A stretch of DNA of 64,000 bases from Verrucomicrobiia bacterium. GTDB taxonomy: Bacteria; Verrucomicrobiota; Verrucomicrobiia; JABWAM01. The stretch is from positions 50,852-114,851 of the forward strand of contig JADZFN010000066.1 in the NCBI GenBank assembly GCA_020849895.1, read 5' to 3'. The notes under the pieces were generated by a model, which searched no databases, was not told the DNA's origin, and was given only the letters and a program-made list of their open reading frames with translations. Shown here in pieces: positions 37,707-45,424 of this stretch. Position 1 is the first letter of the stretch. Each line of letters begins with the position of its first letter. The position numbers were made by a program, and so were the translations under genes.

Positions 37707-38735
37707 GAGGGCGGCAGCGGCGAGGTAGGGGCCGTAGGGAATCTTGAAGCCCCAGCCGCGTTTCGCGAGGAGCATCAGCAGAAGCCCGAAGGCGGAACCC
37801 AAAACCGAAGATGCGAAGATCACGAAGAAGATCGCCTGAGGTCCGAGGAAAGCTCCGATCCCGGCGAGGAACTTCACATCGCCTCGTCCCATGGCCTCGC
37901 GGGGGATTTCGAGGCGTTTCGTCACCGCCATCAATTCTCCGAGGGTTTCCAGAGGGAAAACCTCGTCGCCGACGCGCACCTCCTTCCAGTTCACCCGAAC
38001 GTGCGCCTGGTCCCAGGAGCGGTCGCCGAGGCGGATTCCGATGGCTCCGAATCGAAGCGCATCCGATTCGCGCGAGAAGATCTCCTCCCATCTCTCGGAC
38101 TCATCGCCGAAGCGCAAGCCTTCCGGAGTGAGGAAGACCTCCGTGGGATGAGGGAACTCCACGCGCTTCATGCCAAAGATTTTTTTTCCGATTTCGACAA
38201 CAGTCCAGAGAGTCGCGTAGCCCGCCGCGGCGCCGGCGAGGCTCCAGAATGCGCCGGCGGAGTGGCGTTCCGCGTTCTGGAGAGAGGGGATGAAACCGCT
38301 GCACACCACTCCGGCGAAAACGCTGCCGAGCGTGATCCGGTCGGGGATGATGAAGTGCTCGAAATCAATGAACGTGGCGACGATCAGCAGGCAGGCAAAG
38401 ATCGCATAGGCGAACGCTTCCGCGGGCGCAAAGGTGCGCCAGATCGCGACAAAGAGCAGCGCGGTGAGAGTCTCGACCATCGCGTAGCTGGGCGAGATCC
38501 GCATGCCGCAGCCGCGGCATTTTCCACCGAGGAAAATCCAGCTCAGGACGGGGAGGTTGTCGAACCAGGAGATGGTCGTTCCGCAGCCCGGACAGTGGGA
38601 GCGGGGGCGCACAAGGGATTCATTGCGCGGCATTCGGTGGATGCAGACGTTGAGGAAGCTGCCCACAACGGCGCCGAGCACGGCGGCGGCGGCAGTCCAG
38701 AACCAAGAGGGAACGGCTTCGAGCGCGGGATTCAT
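37647..38735 (-). CDS. pilD: Prepilin peptidase / N-methylase PilD
   Basis: 362 aa, longer than the usual 260-290. The N-terminal zinc-binding methylase loop CPGC ... CRGC and the two catalytic aspartates (FIDFEHFIIPD and GRGDVKF) are present within eight or so membrane helices. An insert of about 75-100 residues (KRVEFPHPTEVFLTPEGLRFGDESERWEEIF ... GDEVFPLETLGELMAVTKRLEIPREA) lies just before the second aspartate, in a cytoplasmic loop. It processes pilin leader peptides, so it should act with the pilB/pilT block at 5.7-10.2 kb despite the distance. aroE lies upstream on the same strand. Confidence 0.93.
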   Translation of the reverse strand: MNPALEAVPSWFWTAAAAVLGAVVGSFLNVCIHRMPRNESLVRPRSHCPGCGTTISWFDNLPVLSWIFLGGKCRGCGMRISPSYAMVETLTALLFVAIWRTFAPAEAFAYAIFACLLIVATFIDFEHFIIPDRITLGSVFAGVVCSGFIPSLQNAERHSAGAFWSLAGAAAGYATLWTVVEIGKKIFGMKRVEFPHPTEVFLTPEGLRFGDESERWEEIFSRESDALRFGAIGIRLGDRSWDQAHVRVNWKEVRVGDEVFPLETLGELMAVTKRLEIPREAMGRGDVKFLAGIGAFLGPQAIFFVIFASSVLGSAFGLLLMLLAKRGWGFKIPYGPYLAAAALLWIFQGANWWAVWARGLGG

Positions 38736-38796
38736 GTTTCGTCGGCGCTCGAGCCTTCAGCCCGGCGGTTCCCCGGTTTTGCGTGGGGATTTCCTC

Positions 38797-38819
38797 GGCG
38801 CGGCGCTGTGCGCCGCGCC
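38797..38819. other. Perfect GC hairpin between aroE and pilD
   Basis: GGCGCGGCGC-TGT-GCGCCGCGCC, a 10-bp perfect stem downstream of the aroE stop on the minus strand. No T-tract follows, so it is probably an mRNA-stabilising or pausing structure rather than a canonical terminator. Confidence 0.45.
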
Positions 38820-38846
38820 CTTCGCCGGCCTGGGGCTGCGCCCGGG

Positions 38847-39710
38847 TTATCGTCCATAGATCTCGCGCCGGAGGGCGCGGCGCATGACCTCAAGGGGCGC
38901 CTTTCGTCCGGTCCAGATTTCGAAGGCGCGCGCTCCCTGATGGAGGAGCATCGAGAGGCCGTTGGCGGTCCGGCTTCCGTGGCGCTTGGCCCGGCGCATG
39001 GCGGGCGTTTCCGCGGGACGATAAATCATCTCGAGAAAACAGCAGGGGTCCGCCTTCGTCAGAAGCGAGGCGTCGAGCGGGCAAGGGTCGTCCGCCTTGA
39101 GGCCGAGGCTGGTCGCCTGCACGAGCAGGTCGCACGAGGCGGGTTCGAGGAGGCATTCGACACGGGGCCGCAGGACGCGGACGTGGCGCGCAAGCGCCAC
39201 GGCTTTGGCGCGCGTGCGATTGAGGAGCACGAGGCGTTTCACGCCCGCGCGCGCGAACTCGACTGCGGCGCTTCGCCCCGCGCCTCCGCATCCCAACACG
39301 GCGACGGTGCGCCCCTGGGGGTGAAAGCCGAACTCTTCGCGGAGCGCGGCGAGGAGTCCGTAGCCGTCGGTGCTGGCGCCGTGGAGGAACGGTCGTCCGC
39401 GGCGCAAGCGAAAGGAGAGTGTGTTTGCGGCGCCGGCGGCGCGGGCGTCGTTGTCGAGGCGGTCCGCTTCCCGGAAAGCGACGAGCTTATGCGGCACGGT
39501 ACAGTTCACTCCCGCAAAACCGCAGAGCGCGAGTCCGCGCAGCGCGGGTCCGAGGCGCGCGGGGTCCACGTCGAGCGCGAGGTAGCGCCAGTTCATTCCG
39601 AGCGCGTCGAACGCGGCGTTGTGCATCGCCGGCGAAGCGGAGTGCGCGACGGGGTGGCCAATCACGGCGACGAAACGGGTGCGTCCGTTGATGGCGAGGG
39701 AGGCTTTCAC
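38847..39710 (-). CDS. aroE: Shikimate dehydrogenase
   Basis: 287 aa. NADPH-dependent reduction of 3-dehydroshikimate for aromatic amino acids. Substrate-binding VIGHPVAHSASPAMHNAAF, catalytic VPHK (Lys75) and STDGYG (Asp115), the nucleotide-binding AVLGCGGAGRSAAVEFARAG and NRT motif LLNRTRAKA (NADPH preference), and the C-terminal NGLSMLLHQGARAFEIWTG are all present. Confidence 0.96.
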   Translation of the reverse strand: MKASLAINGRTRFVAVIGHPVAHSASPAMHNAAFDALGMNWRYLALDVDPARLGPALRGLALCGFAGVNCTVPHKLVAFREADRLDNDARAAGAANTLSFRLRRGRPFLHGASTDGYGLLAALREEFGFHPQGRTVAVLGCGGAGRSAAVEFARAGVKRLVLLNRTRAKAVALARHVRVLRPRVECLLEPASCDLLVQATSLGLKADDPCPLDASLLTKADPCCFLEMIYRPAETPAMRRAKRHGSRTANGLSMLLHQGARAFEIWTGRKAPLEVMRRALRREIYGR

Positions 39711-39941
39711 CGTGAGCGCTCCGATGTTCTCTCATGGCGCGCGGCTTCGGGCAAGCGCCAACGTCCGTCCATGAAGCCTCGTGCGGCGACGAGCCTCGCG
39801 CGCCTTTTTCGAGAGGGGCGTTGTCCGGAGTCCGTTTCGGCATCAGGCTTTCGGAGGGAATCTCTCGACGGATCCGAGGATCGGCTTCTGGATGAGACTT
39901 TGGAAAGGCAGGTTTGCGGCTCGGCGGGGCGTTGAACGAGA

Positions 39942-39970
39942 TTGACACGCCGCGGCGGCGCCGGTGAAAT
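39942..39970 (+). promoter_or_regulatory. Putative promoter of asd
   Basis: TTGACA, 17-bp spacer, TGAAAT ending 12 bp before the ATG. No Shine-Dalgarno is visible, so the mRNA would have a leader of only a few bases. Confidence 0.5.
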
Positions 39971-39982
39971 CCTCCGCCCGAG

Positions 39983-40990
39983 ATGAAAAAAACTCCGAAC
40001 GTCGCCATTCTCGGCGCCACCGGCGCGGTGGGCGTCGAGGTCCTCAAGACCCTTGAACGCCGAAATTTTCCGGTCAGGGAGCTCACCTTGCTTGCCTCCG
40101 GACGCTCCGAAGGAAAAACGATGGAGTTCCGCGGCCGGAAACTGACGGTGAAGGCGGTGACTCCATCCTCGTTTGCGGGAGTGGACCTCGCGATCTTCAG
40201 CGCGGGGGCGACGCGCTCCCGAGAGTTCGCGCCGCATGCGGTGAAGGCGGGCGCGATCGTCGTGGACAACTCCTCGGCGTTCCGCATGGATCCGGCGGTT
40301 CCGCTGGTGGTGCCCGAAGTGAACGGCGCCGACCTCCTCCGCCACCAGGGGATCGTCGCGAATCCGAACTGTACGGCGGCGATCCTGTGCGTGCCGCTCT
40401 GGCCGCTGCACCGCGCGGCGAAGATCCGCCGCATTGTGGTCTCGACCTATCAGTCGGCGAGCGGGGCGGGGGCGAAGGCCATGGCGGAGCTCGAGAGCCA
40501 GACGCGCGACGTGCTCGACGGCAAGCCCGCAAAAAAGGAGGTGTTTCCCCATCAGATCGCGTTCAACGTCTTCTCTCACAACACGAAGGTGGCGGAGAAC
40601 GGTTTCAACGAGGAGGAGAACAAGGTGATCGAGGAGACGCGCAAGATGTTTCATGAGCCGGAGCTTGCGATCTGCGTCACCTGCATTCGCGTGCCGGTCC
40701 TGCGCGCGCACTCCGAGAGTGTGGTGATCGAGACGGAACGCGAGCTGACGCCCGACGAGGCGCGCGAAATCCTTTCCCGCGCGCCCGGCGTGAAGGTGGT
40801 GGACGACTCCGCGAGGAATTATTTCCCGATGCCGATCGAGGCGGGCGGGATCGGGGAGGTGCTTGTGGGACGCCTCCGCAAGGATCCGTCGAGCCTCCGC
40901 GGGTTGGCGATGTTCGTGGCGGGCGATCAGCTCCTGAAAGGCGCGGCGCTCAACGCCGTTCAGATCGCCGAAATGCTCCTCCAACGCTGA
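39983..40990 (+). CDS. asd: Aspartate-semialdehyde dehydrogenase
   Basis: 335 aa. NADPH-dependent reduction of aspartyl phosphate, the step after LysC. NADP loop VAILGATGAVGVEVLKTLERR, VVDNSSAFRMDPAVPLVVPEVN, active-site cysteine NPNCTAAILC (Cys130), STYQSASGAGAKAMAELE and the catalytic-His region CIRVPVLRAHSESVVIE are all canonical. Convergent with the GH26-like gene; the two stop codons directly adjoin. Confidence 0.97.
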   Translation: MKKTPNVAILGATGAVGVEVLKTLERRNFPVRELTLLASGRSEGKTMEFRGRKLTVKAVTPSSFAGVDLAIFSAGATRSREFAPHAVKAGAIVVDNSSAFRMDPAVPLVVPEVNGADLLRHQGIVANPNCTAAILCVPLWPLHRAAKIRRIVVSTYQSASGAGAKAMAELESQTRDVLDGKPAKKEVFPHQIAFNVFSHNTKVAENGFNEEENKVIEETRKMFHEPELAICVTCIRVPVLRAHSESVVIETERELTPDEAREILSRAPGVKVVDDSARNYFPMPIEAGGIGEVLVGRLRKDPSSLRGLAMFVAGDQLLKGAALNAVQIAEMLLQR

Positions 40991-42043
40991 TCAGGGGACG
41001 ATGGCGGGGCGGCCCACCCAGAAAGGGAGGCGCATTCCCCGTCGGAAGGCGGCGAGGGCTTTCGGGGAGGAGTTGACACGCAGGTTGCTCCAGGTCTCGT
41101 CGGCGTTCTCCCAGCGTTCGTGCCAATAGACGGCGGCTCGTAGGCGGGGGTAATCCTTCGCCATCGCGGCAAACGCTTCATCGAAGAAGTCGGCCTTACT
41201 GCCGTCGCGGGGAAACTCGCCGACGCCCCATTCGGCGAGCATGATCGGTTTGGTTTTGTCGAGCCGGGCGAGTTCGCTATACGGATATCGCATCACGGTG
41301 TCGAAGGTGAGCCAGCCCTCCTTGTCGCTCTGTTTTCCGTAGACGCTGAGCCCGAGCCAATCCACGACGTCGTCGCCCGGGTAGTAGGCGGTGATCGTGT
41401 TCCACGGGGCGACAGGCCAGGAATAGTTTTGCGCGTGATAGACCCATTGGATGTTCCGCGCGCCCGCCTCACGCACGATCCGTACGACGTGGCGATACGC
41501 GGCGATGTAGCGTTCGGGACCGTCGGGTTTTTTCGGATCGCCGAAACCGCGTGTCGCGCCGCCCCCCTGGTTGGAGCCGCCCCAAGGGAACCAATCGCCG
41601 TTCGCCTCGAGGCCGAAGGAGACGAGCAGAGGGATTTCCGCCATGCGGGCCTCGCGCGCCCATTCGCGGAGGTAGCCATCGAAGCGGCCTTCGAGGATGC
41701 GATCGAGAGAGTATTCGGGCTGGAGTTCGTTCTGCCGGTAGGGCGGCCCCCAGGGGGACCAGAAGATGAGCGGCACGGCGCCGTAATCCCGCACCGTCCG
41801 GACCTGGACGTTCGGAAAGGATTTCTGACCCCAGAAGCTCGAGAAGGCGACGATCGCCTGCTGGCGGCCAACCAGCAACTCGAAGTCGCGGAGCATTTCG
41901 GACGTCAGGGTGTCTTCTGTATCGCCGATGCAGAGGTACGCGCCGTTGTAGGCGCCGCGCTCGGGAACGGCGAGGCGTTGTCCCTGTGCGGGAAAGGGCG
42001 CGAAGATGAGGAGTGTCAGGAGGGCGAGAGAAAACCGTTTCAT
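40991..42043 (-). CDS. Secreted GH26-like glycoside hydrolase
   Basis: 350 aa from MKRFSLALLTLLIFAPFPAQGQ (signal peptide). The upstream 235 codons of the track ORF are out of frame with the next gene. The barrel resembles GH26 beta-mannanase/licheninase-type enzymes: AIVAFSSFWGQKSFP, VSFGLEANGDWFPWGG (Glu as candidate acid/base), IQWVYHAQNYSWPVAPWNTITAYYPGDDVVDWLGLSVYG, and KPIMLAEWGVGEFPRDGSKADFF (Glu as candidate nucleophile). Its ATG overlaps the stop of the GH18-CE4-GT2 gene by 4 bp, so it is translationally coupled. Likely role: trimming or release of the polymer made by the two upstream fusion synthases. Confidence 0.78.
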   Translation of the reverse strand: MKRFSLALLTLLIFAPFPAQGQRLAVPERGAYNGAYLCIGDTEDTLTSEMLRDFELLVGRQQAIVAFSSFWGQKSFPNVQVRTVRDYGAVPLIFWSPWGPPYRQNELQPEYSLDRILEGRFDGYLREWAREARMAEIPLLVSFGLEANGDWFPWGGSNQGGGATRGFGDPKKPDGPERYIAAYRHVVRIVREAGARNIQWVYHAQNYSWPVAPWNTITAYYPGDDVVDWLGLSVYGKQSDKEGWLTFDTVMRYPYSELARLDKTKPIMLAEWGVGEFPRDGSKADFFDEAFAAMAKDYPRLRAAVYWHERWENADETWSNLRVNSSPKALAAFRRGMRLPFWVGRPAIVP

Positions 42044-45000
42044 GCGGAGGGAGAGATGATGTGCACGGTGGCTTTTCGGGACACCTTGCCCCAGGACACG
42101 AGCGCGCCGCGGAGCGCTCGTCGGAAGGCGCCCCAGATGACGATGCAGAGGAGGGGGCGATACACGACGCGCTGCGGGAGGACCCAGAGGGCGTGGCGGA
42201 GTGGTTCGCCGTCGAGCCGCAGGGCAAGTGCGGCGAGGAAAAGGTCGGCCGCCAGGAACGCAGCGAGAAAGGCCAGGACGAGGGCGCCGCCGCCTCCGAG
42301 GACGGAGAGGATCACGATCAGGTCCACGAGAGGCGCCGTGGCGCCCAACAGGATTTGGAAAAACCAGAGGCTCGGCATGGCGATCCAGCCGAAGGTGCCG
42401 GCGCGCGGATTGAACAGGGCGTCGCGATGTTTCCAGAGGCACTGGAGCGTGCCGAAGGCCCATCGGGAGCGTTGCTTGAGGAGACCGTTCACGCTCTCGG
42501 GGCATTCGGTCCATCCGTAGGCGCGCGGGGCATAGGCGATGCGCCAACCGTCCTTGCGGATCTGCATCGTGAGGTCGGTGTCTTCGGCGAGGGTGTCGGT
42601 GCTGAAGCCTCCCGCTTCCTCGATCGCCGCGCGGCGATACGCGCCGATGGCGCCCGGCACCACGGTGATGCAGTCGAGGAGGGCGAAGGCGCGGCGGTCG
42701 AGGTTGAATCCTGCCGTGTATTCGAGGGCCTGAAACTTCGCGAGCCAACCGCGGCGGTTTCCGACGCGCGCGTTGCCCGAGACCGCGCCGACGTTCGCGT
42801 CGGCGGCGAACGGCGCCACGAGATGATCGAGCGCACCGCGTCCGACGTGGGTGTCGGCGTCAATGGAGATGAGGAGGTCGTGCCGGGCAGCGGCGAGCGC
42901 GGCGCGGAGGGCGCCTGCTTTGCCGGCGTTGGGCTGGGAGATCAGGCGGACGCGTGCGTCGCCTCGGAATGCGGAGGCGACGACCGCGGCCGTTGTATCG
43001 GTCGAACCGTCGTCCACGACAACGACCTCGAGGGCTCCGGGATAGCGAGAATCGAGCGCGGCGCGGACGGCGGCTTCGATGACGCGTTCCTCGTTGTAGG
43101 CGGCGATGACGACGCTCACCGGAGGAAATGCCTCCGGCGCGAGTGGCGCGGAGAGGCGAAACTGGCGAAGGGCGAGGGCGGCGACCGCGACGGAGCGGAA
43201 GACGACGAGGACCGTGGCTACCACGAGAAAGGCCCAGACGAAACAGAGAAAACGGTGGACGACGGAAAGCCCGAAGCTGGTGGCGAGGATCGTGCCGCGT
43301 TCCGTGTGCGGGACCGGAGGCATCGCTTGGTCATGGGGGATGCCGGCCAGTTCGCTGGCGGTGACGAAACGCACGGGGCGATGGTGCGAGTCGCGCAGCC
43401 ATCGGATCATCGGGCGGAGGGCCTCGACGGTCTGGCGGCGGTCGCCTCCGCCGTCGTGGAGGAGGACGACGGAGCCTTCCGAGCGAAGATTCTTCACGCG
43501 GCGGAGGATCTCATCGGCGCCGGGACGTTCCCAGTCGCGCGGGTCAATGTTTTCGCAGAGGGTGAGGTAGCCGAGTTCCTGCGCGCGCAGGATGGGGCGG
43601 ATCTCGGCTGCCGTTTGCGGACGGGAATCGGCGGCGTAAGGAGGGCGGAAGAGGATCGTGGAACGTCCGGTGAGCGCTTCGATCAGGCGCTGGGTGGCGT
43701 TGAGCTCGAGGTCGAGATGCACGCGCGGTGTTTCCGAGAGATCCGGATGCGTGTAGGTATGCACGCCGACTTCGTGCCCCTCGCGCACCATGCGCGCGAC
43801 GAGGTCGGGATATTTTTCCGCAGCGCTGCCGACGAGGAAGAACGTGGCGCGGACGCCTTCGGACTTGAGGATGTCGAGGATCGCCGGCGTCCATCGCCGG
43901 TCCGGGCCGTCGTCGAAGGTGAGGGCGATCCAGTTCGGAGTGACGGCGCCTCCATGCTCGACTCGGAGCGGACGCGGGGCGTCCAGATAACGAGAGCGGA
44001 TGCGCCCGTCGGGAAGAGGGTCGAACGTCCGGAGGCCGGGCGCGCGCTCGGGAAGCACGTGGAGCACTTCTCCTTCGCCGATCTGGAAAACGTGGTCCGG
44101 AAGATCCAGGTGAGCGAGAGGCGCCCAGTCGGCATCGCCGACGGAGCGCCGCCGGGCGAGGGCGAGCGCGTCCCAAAGACCGGGATCTTCGCTGCCGAGC
44201 TTCCAGACGCCGAGGCCGGCGACGCCCGCCGCGCGCGCGGCGCGCGCCTGGTTGTAGGCGGTGGCGGCGTCGAGGAACCAGACGGTGTGCTGCTCCTCGC
44301 CCTTCGCGTAGGAGAAGGAGGGATTGGCTTCGGCGTCGCCCCATTCGATTTCCACAGGTTCGGCGCTGTCGGCGAGGCTCATCGCCTCGGCGAAGGAGAT
44401 CTCCCGACCCACGGGGCCGATGAGCGGCCAGTCGCAGCCGAAGTTGCCGATCGTGGCGATCCATCGGCCCGGGCGGCCGAACTCGAGCATGCGGCGCAGC
44501 CAGCGCTCGAACCAGGGTTGAGAGGCGAGCGGCCCCGGAGGATCGTGGCGGGAGTTTTCGTTGCAGAGCATCGCGACGAGGTAATCGGCGTGGTCCACCA
44601 GGCGGTCGAGGTCGAAGACGAGTGCGTCCCAGCCCACCGGGACGCAGACGAAAAAGAGGAGGCGTTCCTCGTGGCAGCGTGTGGCGAAGCGGATCAGGAA
44701 ATCGTTGAATTCGTCGGTGTAGGCGGCGTCCACCTCCTCGAAATCCACGGCGAGGCCGTCGCAGTGTTTGGATTTTGTGAGGCGAACCGCGCGCTCGATG
44801 AAGGCGGCGCGGGCCTCCTCGGGGCCGGTCACCAACGCGGCGAGGAGATCACCCCGCCATCCGTCGAGTTCGTTCGTGAGCAGGGCGACGACCTTGAGTC
44901 CGTACTGGCGGGCGAGGCGGCGCGCCTCCGGGCTTGCGGAGAAGGCGAGGTCGAGCTTTTCGTTCGCGAGGGAAAGCCAGCGCGGGCAAAGGTGAGTGAG

Positions 45001-45402
45001 GCGCGGAGCTGCGCGGGCCAGCGCGGCGAGCGCCGCCGGGCGTTCGTCGTCGAGGAAGCCGAGGGTGATGAACGCCGAGGGGCGCGAGGACGGTCCTGCG
45101 GTGGCGCGACGGCGGTCCCGTTCGAGAGGGGCGAGGGAATGGCGCGGGGTGGACGTTTCCTCCCGCCGCGTCGCGCGGCGGGGCGGCGGCGGCGGGCGTT
45201 GGAGGGCGCGGAGCTGGGAGCGGAGCGTGGCGACCGACGGCGGAAGGCGGAGGGAAGGGCGTTCGAGGAGGGAGCGCACGAAGACGAGGGCGGCGGCGAA
45301 CAGGACCGCGCAGGCGGCGACCGTGGCGAGGCGGATGATTTTCCATCGCCGGCCGCGCGCGTCATGGAAAATAAACCGGCGCGAAGGCGCGGGGTGAGTC
45401 AT
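42040..45402 (-). CDS. Trifunctional GH18-CE4(NodB)-GT2 membrane protein
   Basis: 1120 aa. Order: TM about 24-43; GH18-like domain about 105-420 with DGLAVDFEEVD (215-225; Asp220/Glu222 as the DxE acids); polysaccharide deacetylase 490-650 with TFDDGPD (495-501), HTYTHPD (His548, His552) and RPPY; TM about 706-735; processive GT2 from about 760 with DDGSTD (797), DAD (848), EDTD (940) and QRSRW (977-981); C-terminal TMs 1005-1100. It synthesises a beta-linked polymer inside and would deacetylate or hydrolyse it outside, like PgaB+PgaC joined in one chain. The N-acetylhexosamine polymer is inferred from CE4/GH18. It lies 22 bp after the other fusion gene. Confidence 0.88.
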   Translation of the reverse strand: MTHPAPSRRFIFHDARGRRWKIIRLATVAACAVLFAAALVFVRSLLERPSLRLPPSVATLRSQLRALQRPPPPPRRATRREETSTPRHSLAPLERDRRRATAGPSSRPSAFITLGFLDDERPAALAALARAAPRLTHLCPRWLSLANEKLDLAFSASPEARRLARQYGLKVVALLTNELDGWRGDLLAALVTGPEEARAAFIERAVRLTKSKHCDGLAVDFEEVDAAYTDEFNDFLIRFATRCHEERLLFFVCVPVGWDALVFDLDRLVDHADYLVAMLCNENSRHDPPGPLASQPWFERWLRRMLEFGRPGRWIATIGNFGCDWPLIGPVGREISFAEAMSLADSAEPVEIEWGDAEANPSFSYAKGEEQHTVWFLDAATAYNQARAARAAGVAGLGVWKLGSEDPGLWDALALARRRSVGDADWAPLAHLDLPDHVFQIGEGEVLHVLPERAPGLRTFDPLPDGRIRSRYLDAPRPLRVEHGGAVTPNWIALTFDDGPDRRWTPAILDILKSEGVRATFFLVGSAAEKYPDLVARMVREGHEVGVHTYTHPDLSETPRVHLDLELNATQRLIEALTGRSTILFRPPYAADSRPQTAAEIRPILRAQELGYLTLCENIDPRDWERPGADEILRRVKNLRSEGSVVLLHDGGGDRRQTVEALRPMIRWLRDSHHRPVRFVTASELAGIPHDQAMPPVPHTERGTILATSFGLSVVHRFLCFVWAFLVVATVLVVFRSVAVAALALRQFRLSAPLAPEAFPPVSVVIAAYNEERVIEAAVRAALDSRYPGALEVVVVDDGSTDTTAAVVASAFRGDARVRLISQPNAGKAGALRAALAAARHDLLISIDADTHVGRGALDHLVAPFAADANVGAVSGNARVGNRRGWLAKFQALEYTAGFNLDRRAFALLDCITVVPGAIGAYRRAAIEEAGGFSTDTLAEDTDLTMQIRKDGWRIAYAPRAYGWTECPESVNGLLKQRSRWAFGTLQCLWKHRDALFNPRAGTFGWIAMPSLWFFQILLGATAPLVDLIVILSVLGGGGALVLAFLAAFLAADLFLAALALRLDGEPLRHALWVLPQRVVYRPLLCIVIWGAFRRALRGALVSWGKVSRKATVHIISPSA

Positions 45403-45424
45403 CGCGAGAAGACGCCGCGGACGG

